This document shows, piece after piece, positions 34,427 through 43,256 of a stretch of DNA of 58,878 nt (the stretch's first letter is position 1; each line of letters starts with the position of its first letter). The stretch comes from Streptomyces katrae (GTDB lineage: Bacteria > Actinomycetota > Actinomycetes > Streptomycetales > Streptomycetaceae). The notes under the pieces were generated by a model. It made no database searches, had not been told where the DNA came from, and worked only from the letters and a program-made list of their open reading frames with translations. The position numbers were made by a program, and so were the translations under genes. The DNA is taken from NCBI RefSeq assembly GCF_000717655.1, contig NZ_JNZY01000047.1, positions 1-58,878 of the forward strand, in the 5' to 3' direction.

Positions 34427-34455
34427 GAAACAAAACCAGGTAGTCCGTATTTTCA
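34427..34455. promoter_or_regulatory. ARE-like palindrome between receptor 3 and epimerase (5)
   Basis: AAACAAAACCAGGTAGTCCG followed by TATTTTC; left arm AAACAAAACC pairs imperfectly with the right arm. Placed to control both divergent genes. Confidence 0.6.
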
Positions 34456-34527
34456 CAAGCTGGTTGGCACGCATGTGTCATATTCGGTCATCTCGAACGC
34501 CAGCGACCCACCCCAGGAGCCCGAAAC

Positions 34528-35469
34528 ATGCCCCAGAACATCCTTGTTTCCGGTGCCAGTGGGTTCATCGGACGGCATGTGGTGCGAGCTGCACGTTCGC
34601 AACCGGATGTCCGCCTTCGGCTGATGCGACACCGAGCCGCCTTCGAGCCATCGTCCGCCGACCGGATCCACTCCGTCTCAGCAGACCTACGGGACCCCTC
34701 GTCCCTGCGCCAGTTGTGCGAGGGCATCGACGCCGTGATCCACTGCGCCTCCGCCGTGAGCGGCGACGCGCAGACCCTGCACACGGTGAACGACCAGGGC
34801 ACGCATGCCCTCGTCGATGCTGCACTCCAGCAGGGCGTGCGGCGCGTAGTCTACGTGAGCACGGCCTCCGTTTACGGGCGGGGCCCGTTCCGGGAGGCCG
34901 AGGCGCACACCCTGCCGGTCCGGCCCGGCTCCCCGACCAGTCACACCCGCGCAGCCGCCGAGCAGCACGTCCTGCGGGCGGGCGGCACGGTGCTGCGCCC
35001 GCACCTCGTCTACGGCACCGGCGACCGCTGGGTGATCCCCGGCCTGGCCGGACTGCTGCGGTACCTGCGCGCAGGAGTGGACTGCCCGTCGGTGCACTCC
35101 GCGGTGGACGCGGGCGCCCTGGCGTCCGCAGCGGTCGCGGCCGCGCTCACGGACCGGAACGTCGCAGGCGTGCACCACGCGAACCACCCCGTGCCCATCC
35201 AGGCTGCGGCACTGATGGACCTGGTGCGGAAACACCTGGATGTGTCCGCGCCCGGGACACTGGACGCCCAGCAGGCCAGGGCACGTGCGGCCGGCGCGCC
35301 CCAAGCCCTGCACCACCTCGACATGCTGCTGGTGGACCACTGGTTCGCCAGTGCCGACATCTGGCGCCTGCTGGACTGCGACCCGGGCCCCTCGCCTACA
35401 GATGGCCTGCCGGCACATCTTCCCTGGTACCGGGAGCTGCTGCGACCTGATCCTGCGCCGGGCCGGTGA
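34528..35469 (+). CDS. NAD-dependent epimerase/dehydratase-like protein of the signalling island
   Basis: 313 residues of extended-SDR fold. Cofactor motif [22 protein letters not shown] and [12 protein letters not shown]. At the catalytic YxxxK position it reads [12 protein letters not shown], so the Tyr and Lys seem to be missing, which would impair normal catalysis. Genes of this family accompany afsA in GBL/butenolide loci and are thought to act in signal maturation. It overlaps the P450 gene tail to tail by 74 bp. Confidence 0.82.
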   Translation: MPQNILVSGASGFIGRHVVRAARSQPDVRLRLMRHRAAFEPSSADRIHSVSADLRDPSSLRQLCEGIDAVIHCASAVSGDAQTLHTVNDQGTHALVDAALQQGVRRVVYVSTASVYGRGPFREAEAHTLPVRPGSPTSHTRAAAEQHVLRAGGTVLRPHLVYGTGDRWVIPGLAGLLRYLRAGVDCPSVHSAVDAGALASAAVAAALTDRNVAGVHHANHPVPIQAAALMDLVRKHLDVSAPGTLDAQQARARAAGAPQALHHLDMLLVDHWFASADIWRLLDCDPGPSPTDGLPAHLPWYRELLRPDPAPGR

Positions 35470-36715
35470 ACGACGCCCCGGCGTCGAGCCCGAGCAGTAC
35501 GGGCAGCTCTCGGTGTCCGTTGGAAATGAACGACTCGAGCGGGCGCAGCTGCTCTGCCGGGACGGCGAGGGAGAGGTCCGGGAAGCGGCTGAATAGCTCG
35601 CTCAGGGCGATCTGCGCTTCCAGCCGGGCGAGCGGGGCGCCGAGGCAGTAATGCGTTCCGTGACCGAAGGCGAGGTGGTCACGGCGGGTGGACCGGGACG
35701 CGTTGAAGCGGTCCGCGCCGTCCCCGTGCACGGCGGCGTCGCGGCCGACCGCAATGAAGGAGATGACGAGCGGCTCACCTTTGCGGATTACGGTGTCGCC
35801 GATCTCCAGATCCTCGACCGCGTAGCGCAGGAGTCCGTTCGCCCCGGGCGTCTCCACGCGCAGGGTCTCCTCGACCACGTCTTCCCAGACGGCATCGCCG
35901 GATCGGACCAGGGCGAGCTCCCCCGGGTTGGTCAGCAGCAGGGCGATCGCGTTGGCCAGCAAGTTCACCATGGGCTCGTAGCCCGCGGTGTAGAGCAGAA
36001 TCAGGTTGTCCACCAACTCCTTCTCGGTCAGCTGGGTTCCGTCCTCGTCCCGCACCGCGATCAGGGCACTGGTCAGATCGTCACCCGGCTGGCTGCGCTT
36101 GAGGGCGATGAGGCTGCTCATCGTCACGTAGAGGTCGATCCCGTTCTGCTGCGCCTCCTCCAGCGACACAGCCGTGTCGAAGAAGCCGGTGATGATCTTG
36201 CGCAGCGCGGCGCGGAACTCATCGGGGATGCCGAACAGTTCGGCGAGCACCAAGGCGGGGAGGTACTCGGCGAACTCCTTGCGCAGATCGACCGGGCTGT
36301 CGGACGGAAGCTGCGCGAGCGCATCGAGCAGGTCCTGCGCGATCCGCTCGATGCGCGGACGCAGCAGAGCGGTGCGCCGGGCGGTGAACGCCGCGGACAC
36401 GAGCTTGCGCAGGCGCGTGTGCTCCGGGCCGTAGGCCGTCACCATGTTCTCGACCGAGACCCAGATGGCCAGGGGCCAGGTCTGCGCTATTTCGCCGTTG
36501 ATCCAGGCGGGCCAGTGCTGATGGGCGTCCTTCGACACACGCGGGTCGGTCAGCAGTTTCTTGATCACTTCGCGGTCGGTCACCGCCCACGCCTCGACGC
36601 CGCCGGGCAGCTCTACCCGCGCCACGGGGCCCTGTGCGCGCAGGTGCGCGGCCTCACCGTGGACGTCCTTGCCTGACGGGTCAATCGCGTACGGGCACTG
36701 CTGCTGACGAGGCAT
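35396..36715 (-). CDS. Cytochrome P450 of the signalling island
   Basis: 439 residues. Heme-binding loop [17 protein letters not shown], ExxR helix [11 protein letters not shown]-helix region [12 protein letters not shown] in which the usual Thr after the acidic residue is Pro. P450s next to afsA homologues oxidise the signal side chain in butenolide systems (SrrO of Streptomyces rochei is the known precedent). The gene is divergent from afsA with two AREs between. ATG 36715. Confidence 0.9.
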   Translation of the reverse strand: MPRQQQCPYAIDPSGKDVHGEAAHLRAQGPVARVELPGGVEAWAVTDREVIKKLLTDPRVSKDAHQHWPAWINGEIAQTWPLAIWVSVENMVTAYGPEHTRLRKLVSAAFTARRTALLRPRIERIAQDLLDALAQLPSDSPVDLRKEFAEYLPALVLAELFGIPDEFRAALRKIITGFFDTAVSLEEAQQNGIDLYVTMSSLIALKRSQPGDDLTSALIAVRDEDGTQLTEKELVDNLILLYTAGYEPMVNLLANAIALLLTNPGELALVRSGDAVWEDVVEETLRVETPGANGLLRYAVEDLEIGDTVIRKGEPLVISFIAVGRDAAVHGDGADRFNASRSTRRDHLAFGHGTHYCLGAPLARLEAQIALSELFSRFPDLSLAVPAEQLRPLESFISNGHRELPVLLGLDAGASFTGPAQDQVAAAPGTREDVPAGHL

Positions 36716-36764
36716 CGGGGTCTCCAGGGAAAACGGGGGTCAGGACTTGCGGACCGCGTGTAAG

Positions 36765-36790
36765 AATAAAACCGGCTCCCCGGTTTTTCA
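36765..36790. promoter_or_regulatory. ARE palindrome upstream of the P450 (6)
   Basis: AAAACCGGCTCCCCGGTTTT core, nearly perfect, 50 bp upstream of the P450 start. Confidence 0.7.
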
Positions 36791-36905
36791 AGGCGTCATG
36801 CCGCCTACCCCCGGGGCCCTGAAGTCGGGAAGGTCCCAAGCGGAAGCGCTCCTACCACTTCTATGACCGCTTCCAGCCCTCCAAGCCATCACACTTTTCA
36901 GCCTA

Positions 36906-36933
36906 GGAAAAAAACCGGTGAGTCTGTATCTTA
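36906..36933. promoter_or_regulatory. ARE-like palindrome upstream of afsA (7)
   Basis: AAAAACCGGTGAGTCTGTAT core, imperfect, 64 bp upstream of afsA. Confidence 0.6.
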
Positions 36934-36996
36934 TGGCCCGGAACTCCTGAGCCATCCGACAACCCATCGCAGACGGTGGAGATAGGCGGTGCGAGC

Positions 36997-38019
36997 ATGA
37001 GCATCCTCTCGATCCAAGAGGAAGATCTCGGGATACCTCGACAGGTTGCGCGCAGATCCGTAATCCGGACAGGCACTCACGCACTGCCGCGTCTGACCAC
37101 CACAGTCCCTCGCGAGTACGTCCACCGCGCCAGCCACGCCGAGGTCTTCCTCACCGGCTGCGAGAAGCTGGACGAGAACAACTTCGCCCTCACCGGCCAG
37201 TGGCCCCGCGCCCATACGTTCTTCATCAGCACAGACGGGGTCCGCCATGACTCGATGCAGGCTGCGGAAACCATTCGGCAGGCTGGCCTGTTCCTCGCCC
37301 ACTCCGAACTCGGCGTTCCCCTGGGCCACCACTTCCTCCTGTGGGACCTGAACGTCACCACACACCCGGAGAACATGAGGATCGGGCCCGGTCCGAGCGA
37401 CTTGAGCCTGCTTGCCACCTGTACCGACGTGGTTCGCAGGGGCAAGCGGCTCGCGGAGTTCCGCATGGAAATCAGTATCGAGCGGGACGGCCTGCTGTGC
37501 GCCGTCGGTGGCGGCCGCTTCGCCTGCGTGTCCGAGACGACCTACCGGAGGCTGCGGGGAGCGGCGGGGAGCACCACCCGGCACTCGCGCCTCCAGCCGG
37601 ACATCAAGGTCCTGCCGGCCACTGTGGGCAGGGCCCTGCCCAGTGACGTGGTGCTTTCCCCCACTGATCAGGCCAACCGCTGGCTGCTCGACCCGGATCC
37701 GCGGCATCCCATCCTGTTCGACCACGACGGCGACCACTTCCCGGGCATGGTGCTCCTCGAAGCCGCGCGGCAGGCTGCCGGAGCCTTGTGCTACCCGGCG
37801 TCGCTGACTCCGTCCTCCATCTGCACCGACTTCCAGCGGTACGCGGAGTTCGACACTCCCGTCTGGATCGAGGCGAGCGCCGCGCCCATGTCCCCCGCCG
37901 ACATGCCGAGCATTCAGGTCACTGGCTGGCAGAACGATCAGACCGTCTTCACCGCTCTGATCTCCGGCCATGTCAGCCACCCGGACTCCGTGAGCGCGCC
38001 GGTTTCTCGTTTCGTGTAG
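36997..38019 (+). CDS. afsA: AfsA-family gamma-butyrolactone biosynthesis protein
   Basis: 340 residues with the two hotdog-like AfsA repeats: VPREYVHRASHAEVFLTGCEKL in the first and DHDGDHFPGMVLLEAARQAA in the second, both family hallmarks. AfsA joins a beta-ketoacyl thioester to dihydroxyacetone phosphate, the first committed step to GBL and butenolide signals. GTG 36976 is an alternative start. With the P450, reductase-like gene and receptors it completes a signalling set; the exact signal structure is not predictable. Confidence 0.93.
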   Translation: MSILSIQEEDLGIPRQVARRSVIRTGTHALPRLTTTVPREYVHRASHAEVFLTGCEKLDENNFALTGQWPRAHTFFISTDGVRHDSMQAAETIRQAGLFLAHSELGVPLGHHFLLWDLNVTTHPENMRIGPGPSDLSLLATCTDVVRRGKRLAEFRMEISIERDGLLCAVGGGRFACVSETTYRRLRGAAGSTTRHSRLQPDIKVLPATVGRALPSDVVLSPTDQANRWLLDPDPRHPILFDHDGDHFPGMVLLEAARQAAGALCYPASLTPSSICTDFQRYAEFDTPVWIEASAAPMSPADMPSIQVTGWQNDQTVFTALISGHVSHPDSVSAPVSRFV

Positions 38020-38079
38020 CCACCGCAGCCGCGTCAGCTTCTAGCTCGTCGAGCGGCGGGTCCGTCGGCTGCTTTCCGG

Positions 38080-38238
38080 ATGGCCGCCGTACTGGGCGGC
38101 ATTGCGTATGGCTGCGAGGTCGGGACGATCACGGGCGCGGGTACAAGCCCCTACCGCACCCGTCTACCTGCACCTGATGCCGTTCGCATCATCGAGGTCG
38201 ACGGGAAAACCCTGCCCAGAGAGCCTGGCACCTTGTAG
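38080..38238 (+). CDS. Small 52-residue reading frame, probable fragment
   Basis: ATG 38080 to TAG 38236-38238. The end reads DAVRIIEVDGKTLPREPG. No ribosome site is evident. I do not recognise it; it may be the remnant of a larger enzyme between the signalling and replication modules. Confidence 0.25.
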   Translation: MAAVLGGIAYGCEVGTITGAGTSPYRTRLPAPDAVRIIEVDGKTLPREPGTL

Positions 38239-38243
38239 CCGAA

Positions 38244-38633
38244 TCACGGAAGCAGTTCTTTCATTGCCGAGGACATGGGGCCGCCCTCCGAGCGCTCGGT
38301 CTTGTGCCCCTTGATGCCCGGCGCCAGCGTCCGGGCGTCCACGGCCTCGGCCGGCGCCCCCCGCGCGTACAGCCCGTCGGGGGCGGTGTCCCGGTCGTGC
38401 GGCAGCAGCCAGAACACCCGCCGCCGGAAGGTGCCGGAGGAGCGCGACGGCTTGGCCTTCGGCCCTAGGAGGGCATACCCGACCATCCGGCCGTCACGGT
38501 GGTACGCGGGCCTGCCGCGCCGGGTCGGCAGCCGGTCCAGGCTCTGGCGGACGTAGTCGAGCCGGCTGATGTCCTCGAGCCAGACGAGGTCCACTTCGTG
38601 GACGATCTCGTCTTCTGCGATGAGGGCGCTCAT
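38244..38633 (-). CDS. DUF6009-like protein in the replication operon
   Basis: 129 residues, starting MSALIAEDEIVHEVDLVWLE; conserved-looking blocks DYVRQSLDRLPTRRGRP, GRMVGYALLG and RRRVFWLLPHDRDT. From memory this matches the DUF6009 family of actinobacterial plasmids and integrative elements. No function is known. Its ATG overlaps the stop of the helicase gene (ATGA), so it belongs to the replication operon. Confidence 0.75.
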   Translation of the reverse strand: MSALIAEDEIVHEVDLVWLEDISRLDYVRQSLDRLPTRRGRPAYHRDGRMVGYALLGPKAKPSRSSGTFRRRVFWLLPHDRDTAPDGLYARGAPAEAVDARTLAPGIKGHKTERSEGGPMSSAMKELLP

Positions 38634-40177
38634 GCTGTCTCCTCGTCCGCGAGCAGGCCGATGCCCGGGTAGTACTTGCGCTGGTTGGACAGGATCATTT
38701 CCTTCGGCGAGGCCAGTCCCACCACCTCGCGGACGCGTGCCGCGAAGGCCCGGGAAGAGATCGCCGGGGCCCCCTCATTCTGGCACCAGCCCCTGTAGGC
38801 CGCGTACAGCTGCGCTTGCTCCGCCCGTAGATCGGCCTCGAGGCGGCAGGTCTCGCCGATGAAACGCCCGGTGTGGTCCTCGGTCTCCGCGTACGCCGTG
38901 GTCGCGATGCGCACCCGCTCGGGGCCCGTGAGGTCCTTGTCGCCGCCGACGTACCGACGGGCGCCCTCGATGAGCCAGTTGAGGATGCCCGGGCCCTCCT
39001 GGGTGACGAGGATGTCCGCCAGGTTGTCTATCTTGCGGTCGTCGGAGACGACCCGCTCGAACGGGATCAGCCGCATCCGCCGCCAGAACGCGAACCCGCC
39101 GGTTCCCACTTCGGGCCGGTGGTTGCCCAGCAGCCACATCTTGTGCGTCGGCTCGAAGCTGAAGAAGTCCTGGCGCATCCTGCGGGCCTTGATGCGGTCG
39201 CCGCCGGTGAGCAGTTTGACGCGGGCCTCGTCGAAGCGGTCGCCCGGCTTGACCTCGCTGCACACGATCACGCGCCGGCCGTGCAGCTCCGCGAGGTCGG
39301 TCGGGTGCCCCTCGTACGGCCGTGACATCAGGAACCCGGGGGGCGCCGCGTCCGCGTAGTCCCCGAGCAGCTTCATCAGGACGTCGAGCAGCACGGACTT
39401 GCCGTTCTTGCCGGACCCGAACAGGAACGGCATGACCTGGGCGCCGACGTCTCCGGTGACGGAGTAGCCGAGCAGCAGCTGCAGGAAGTCGATCATCTCC
39501 GCGCCCTCCGGCCCCTCGCCGAAGGTGTCCGACAGGAAGCTGTTCCAGCGCGGCGTGGGCATCGGCTGCGGCGCGGCCGAGGTGGAGCGGGAGTGGAAGT
39601 CCTTCGTGGGCTCGGCCGGGCGTATGTGCCCGGTGCGCAGGTCCACGACGCCCGCGGGGGTGCACAGCGCGTACGGATCGGCGTCCAGCCGGGCCGCGTT
39701 GAGCACCATGCCCGGGGCGGACTTCGCCTGGGTGAGCATCGCGTTCATCCCGCTGGTGCTGAGCGTGCGGCGGCGGTGCTGCTGGAGCGCGGCGGGGGTG
39801 TAAATGCCCCGGGGGTCGGCGGTCGCGATGGACTCCGCGAGGTCGCCCGCGGACCACATCACGGTGTCGTCCTCGTCGATCTGCCAGCGCGTGCCGTCCC
39901 AGCGGAACCAGCCGATCCCGGGAACGTGCCGGTAGTCGTTGCGGTAGAGCTTGACGAACAGCTTGGCGTTGCCGCGGTCGGTGAGCGTGTCCGGCAGCAG
40001 CCCGTCCGCCGTCGCCTCGCCGGCCGCCGCCGGGGCAGCGCCGGCCGCCTCCCGGCCGGCAGAAGCCTCCATGGACTCCACCGACTCCCTGGGGGCCGGT
40101 ACGGGCTGCGCAAGGATCTGGGCGGCGACGGCCTGCACGTCGAAGCCGGACAGCATGCTGTCGTTCTCGACGCTCAC
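38630..40177 (-). CDS. Phage/plasmid primase-helicase, P4 family
   Basis: 515 residues from GTG 40177, which overlaps the Prim-Pol stop (GTGA). Superfamily 3/D5-like helicase: Walker A FGSGKNGKSVLLDVL, Walker B region VIVCSEVKPGDRFDE, sensor segment FEPTHKMWLLGNHRPEV, then RMRLIPFERVV. The N-terminal 100 residues are Ala/Pro-rich plus a D5 N-terminal-like region (GWFRWDGTRWQIDEDD). It would unwind the origin for replicon initiation, together with the upstream primase. Confidence 0.92.
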   Translation of the reverse strand: MSVENDSMLSGFDVQAVAAQILAQPVPAPRESVESMEASAGREAAGAAPAAAGEATADGLLPDTLTDRGNAKLFVKLYRNDYRHVPGIGWFRWDGTRWQIDEDDTVMWSAGDLAESIATADPRGIYTPAALQQHRRRTLSTSGMNAMLTQAKSAPGMVLNAARLDADPYALCTPAGVVDLRTGHIRPAEPTKDFHSRSTSAAPQPMPTPRWNSFLSDTFGEGPEGAEMIDFLQLLLGYSVTGDVGAQVMPFLFGSGKNGKSVLLDVLMKLLGDYADAAPPGFLMSRPYEGHPTDLAELHGRRVIVCSEVKPGDRFDEARVKLLTGGDRIKARRMRQDFFSFEPTHKMWLLGNHRPEVGTGGFAFWRRMRLIPFERVVSDDRKIDNLADILVTQEGPGILNWLIEGARRYVGGDKDLTGPERVRIATTAYAETEDHTGRFIGETCRLEADLRAEQAQLYAAYRGWCQNEGAPAISSRAFAARVREVVGLASPKEMILSNQRKYYPGIGLLADEETA

Positions 40178-41286
40178 ACGCGGCCTCGGAGGGTCAGCGG
40201 ACGTACCAGTCCCGCGCTGAGGCCGCCGCGGATGATGGCGCGGCAGCGGTGCCCCTGCCCGGGGCGGGCCAGCTCGGCCGCCTCCTGCAGGGCCCGCAGG
40301 ACCTCGGCCTCGCCGGCGAGCCCCCCGGCGACCAGTCCTCCGGCCGTGAAGGCGGCGCGGTTCAACTTCTCGGAGAAAGCGGCCCCTTCGGGTACGGCGG
40401 CGCAGGCGGCGACTTCGGCGAGCACTCCGGCCAGGACCCGCTCCGGCCCGCCGCGGCCCCCGCCCGCCGCGATCACGGCCTGCCGGGCGCGGGGCGGCAC
40501 GGGGCGGGGCCCGTGGGCGGCCGCGGAGGGCAGGTGCCCGGTGCGCTCCAGCTCCCGGGCGAGCCAGGCCGGCAGCGGCGCGGGCACGCGCGTGGCCCCC
40601 ACGGGCCGGTAGACGCCCGCCGGGGTCACGGTCCCCGGAGCCACGATGTAGCCGCCGTGCGCCCGTACGTCGACCTGCCAGGCCAAGGCCCGGCCACCGC
40701 CCGATCCCGCGGAACACTGCCACCGGTGGCCTCCGGCGTTGCGGTACCACACGTGCATGCCCCCGGAGGGCGTGCGCACGCGCAGGGTCGACTCGTCGTC
40801 GGCCGGACTGGCTGCGCCGCGCAGCGCCGCCAGCACTCCCAGCGTGTGGAAGCCGTTGGCCAGCCCGGTCAGGTCGACCGTGTCGGATATCCCGACGCCG
40901 GGCAGCAGCCGTTCGCGGTCGGGGAGTTCGCGCGCGTGCGCGTCGATGTCGATGACGACCAGGCCTGCGGGGCCCGTGGCGACGCCGACCCCGAACCCGG
41001 GGCGGGCGCCCCACCACTGCTCGATCCGTTCGAAGTCGAGCGTGGCTGCATGGAATCCGTGGCACCAGCCACCGGCCCGCAGACACTCGCACGCTCCGCG
41101 GTTGTGGCCCGGGACGCGGCACGCGTCGCAGTTGCCCACCGGCGTCTTGCGGCCCGGGGCAAGGGGATGAACCGGCCACCCCTGACGCGCACACCATCTG
41201 GCAGTCGTCAGAGGCTGCGATGCGACCGTTGCAGCTCTGGTGAACTGCCATGGGTCGCTGCGCGAAACCCGCAGCTCAGCTGCCAT
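40174..41286 (-). CDS. Bifunctional DNA primase/polymerase (Prim-Pol)
   Basis: 370 residues. Archaeo-eukaryotic primase fold: zinc-type cluster CDACRVPGHNRGACEC, GFGVGVATGPAGLVVIDIDAH with the catalytic acidic pair, and TPSGGMHVWY with the conserved His. The C-terminal part is helical. It starts immediately beside the iteron array and heads the operon Prim-Pol - helicase - DUF6009. This gene pair is typical of replication modules on actinobacterial plasmids and mobile elements. Confidence 0.9.
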   Translation of the reverse strand: MAAELRVSRSDPWQFTRAATVASQPLTTARWCARQGWPVHPLAPGRKTPVGNCDACRVPGHNRGACECLRAGGWCHGFHAATLDFERIEQWWGARPGFGVGVATGPAGLVVIDIDAHARELPDRERLLPGVGISDTVDLTGLANGFHTLGVLAALRGAASPADDESTLRVRTPSGGMHVWYRNAGGHRWQCSAGSGGGRALAWQVDVRAHGGYIVAPGTVTPAGVYRPVGATRVPAPLPAWLARELERTGHLPSAAAHGPRPVPPRARQAVIAAGGGRGGPERVLAGVLAEVAACAAVPEGAAFSEKLNRAAFTAGGLVAGGLAGEAEVLRALQEAAELARPGQGHRCRAIIRGGLSAGLVRPLTLRGRV

Positions 41287-41300
41287 TCACTTCCCCCATC

Positions 41301-41693
41301 AGCGACTGAAGCGACTCAACGCCCAAAATCAGATTAGCGAAACCCCTGAGGGACGAGAGGCATGTGAGCCAGAACAGGTGTACGTGTCCACAGGGAGCCC
41401 CAGCGACCGAGCGACTGAGCGGTCAGCTACCGAATCTCTTTCAGTCGCTCGCCGAGCAGCTCACAGAACACCAGGTCACAGGCCTGCGCAAGACAGAACA
41501 GCGACCCAAGCGACTCAAGTCGCCTATATATGACGCACACGCGCACACACGCACACGCACGCCAATGTCTCCATATACCTGAGCCTTCAGTCGCTTCAGT
41601 CGCTGCCGTACCCAAATCAGCCCTCTGACCTGCACCTTTCCCCAACCACTCCCAGCGACCCAGCAATCGTTCAGTCGCTCCCGTTCAGTCGCT
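41301..41693. other. Iteron array, candidate replication origin
   Basis: At least 12 copies of the 9-mer AGCGACTGA or its complement TCAGTCGCT (variants ACTCA, ACCCA, ACCGA) lie in the 482-bp gene-free stretch 41287-41768: 41301, 41310, 41402, 41410, 41441, 41500, 41509, 41587, 41596, 41654, 41671, 41685. Several are in exact 9-bp tandem. Orientation flips from AGCGACTGA at the primase-proximal end to TCAGTCGCT at the far end. An AT-rich TATATATGA/CATATACC stretch at 41525-41578 lies in the middle. Iterons plus AT-rich DNA next to Prim-Pol and helicase genes are the classic origin arrangement. A small reading frame through the array is not convincing. Confidence 0.75.
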
Positions 41694-41768
41694 GCCCCCG
41701 CACCCACCGCTCCCGGGCCGTTCGAGCCCGCCTGGGCCCGGGATCTAGCGGGACGCAAGCGACGGGGG

Positions 41769-42623
41769 TCAACGCGTCGTGGCGAGCAGCGACCGGAGCT
41801 CCTGCGCGTAGGCCCTGGGGTGCGTGGTGTTCCCGTTGTGCCCGCCCGGGAAGGTCCGTATCCCGGCACCCAGGAGGTCCGCCAGTTCCATGGCGCACCG
41901 GTGGTCGAACACCCCGGCCGGGGTCCCGGCGCCGACCGCCGGGATGATCCGGGTCTGCGTGCGGGCCAGTCCGGCCGGGTCGAGGGTGTCCCCGATGACC
42001 GCCGAGAGGTCGTGCTCGATGAAGTAGCCGAAGTTGACGCGGCGCTGATCATCGATCGGCTGGGGGGTCAGGCCCGGCTCGGCGTCCTGCCGGGAGGGGT
42101 CTATGCCCACCACCCGGGCCATCTCCGCGAACACCCCGCCGAGCCCGCTCGCCCGGTACAGCTCCTGCAGCCCGGCGAGCTCCGCCTCGTGACGGCCCCG
42201 CAGCTCCGCGGGCAGCAGCCGCGGGGCCACCGGCTCGTGGGCCACCAGGGTGCCCACCTGCCCCGGATACCGCGCGGCCACATGCAGCCCGATCAGGGCG
42301 CCCATGCTGCACCCCAGCATCAGGGCGGGCTCGTCGGTGACCGCCGCCAGCAGCCGGTGCACGTCCTCGGCGTGCTCCGCGAGCGACGTGGTCCGCCCGG
42401 GCTCCTCGAGCCGGCTGCGGGAGAGACCGCGCCGGTCGTACGTCAGGACCCTGAACGTGTCGGTGAGATGGGGGACCATGTCGACCGTGCGGTCCGCATC
42501 CCCCTCCCCGCTCTGTGCGATGAGCAGCAGCGGGCCGGAGCCCTGGACCTGGTAGTGCAGCGTGGCGCCGGCCACCGCCAGGATCCCCGTGGTGCCGCTG
42601 CTGCTGTGAACGGTGTCGGACAT
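41769..42623 (-). CDS. Alpha/beta hydrolase under MarR control
   Basis: 284 residues with nucleophile elbow LGCSMGALIG, cap domain and a late His in FPGGHNGNTTHP. The oxyanion region is QSGEGDADRT. It resembles epoxide-hydrolase or haloperoxidase-like family members, substrate unknown. Divergent from a MarR gene with a perfect inverted repeat between. Confidence 0.87.
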   Translation of the reverse strand: MSDTVHSSSGTTGILAVAGATLHYQVQGSGPLLLIAQSGEGDADRTVDMVPHLTDTFRVLTYDRRGLSRSRLEEPGRTTSLAEHAEDVHRLLAAVTDEPALMLGCSMGALIGLHVAARYPGQVGTLVAHEPVAPRLLPAELRGRHEAELAGLQELYRASGLGGVFAEMARVVGIDPSRQDAEPGLTPQPIDDQRRVNFGYFIEHDLSAVIGDTLDPAGLARTQTRIIPAVGAGTPAGVFDHRCAMELADLLGAGIRTFPGGHNGNTTHPRAYAQELRSLLATTR

Positions 42624-42695
42624 GACGACTCCCCCAAGATGTCTGCCGCAACGGCCTTCGCCCGCTGCTCTGCGACCAGCCTAATCCATCGAAAC

Positions 42696-42733
42696 AGATA
42701 CATCAAGGGAGATGCATCTACCTTGATGTATCT
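42696..42733. promoter_or_regulatory. Perfect inverted repeat, MarR operator
   Basis: Arms AGATACATCAAGG (42696-42708) and CCTTGATGTATCT (42721-42733) are exactly complementary; the 12-base centre contains the further palindrome GATGCATC. It abuts the MarR start at 42741 and spans the divergent promoter. Confidence 0.8.
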
Positions 42734-42740
42734 TGCCTCC

Positions 42741-43193
42741 ATGGATGGAATCGAACTGTTCCTGCTGGGCCGCGCCCTGATGAAGCTCGGCGAGGAAGCC
42801 CTGCCCGAACCCCCCGGCGGACCGGGCCAGTACGCGGGCAGCACCCGCTCCGTGGTCATCGTCGCCGGGGACATCGCCGCGCACCCCGACACCACCGTCG
42901 GCGAGACGGCCCAGCGCACCGGGCTGCCCCAGAGCCAGGTCTCCACCGCCGTCGCCCGCCTCCGCGAGGCCGGTTCGGTGCACACGGCCCCCGATCCCGC
43001 CGACCGCCGCCGCACGCTGGTCCGCCCGTCCCCGACGGTCTCCGACCGCGTGGCCGCCGTCCGGGCCGCGGGCTCCTCCAAGGTCGAGGAGGCCCTCGCG
43101 AAGGCCCTCGGCAGCACCGAGGCCGCGCGCCTCCCCGCGGTGACCGAGGCCCTGGAGCTCCTGGCCCGCCACCTCGTCCGGGAAGGTCACTAG
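42741..43193 (+). CDS. MarR-family transcriptional regulator
   Basis: 150 residues. Winged-helix core TTVGETAQRTGLPQSQVSTAVARLREAG and wing PADRRRTLVRPS. The ATG lies 8 bases after the operator with no clear ribosome site, so translation may be leaderless or start upstream. Expected to repress the divergent hydrolase in response to an unknown small molecule. Confidence 0.85.
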   Translation: MDGIELFLLGRALMKLGEEALPEPPGGPGQYAGSTRSVVIVAGDIAAHPDTTVGETAQRTGLPQSQVSTAVARLREAGSVHTAPDPADRRRTLVRPSPTVSDRVAAVRAAGSSKVEEALAKALGSTEAARLPAVTEALELLARHLVREGH

Positions 43194-43256
43194 AGGCGGC
43201 CGGGGCGGCGGGCGTGGCGTCGGGATTTGTACGGGTTGCCGGGTGATGATGGCGCC

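Noticed and set aside
41364..41582. 72-residue frame through the iteron region
   Set aside because: Encoded mainly by the repeats, no ribosome site, no family; treated as part of the origin.
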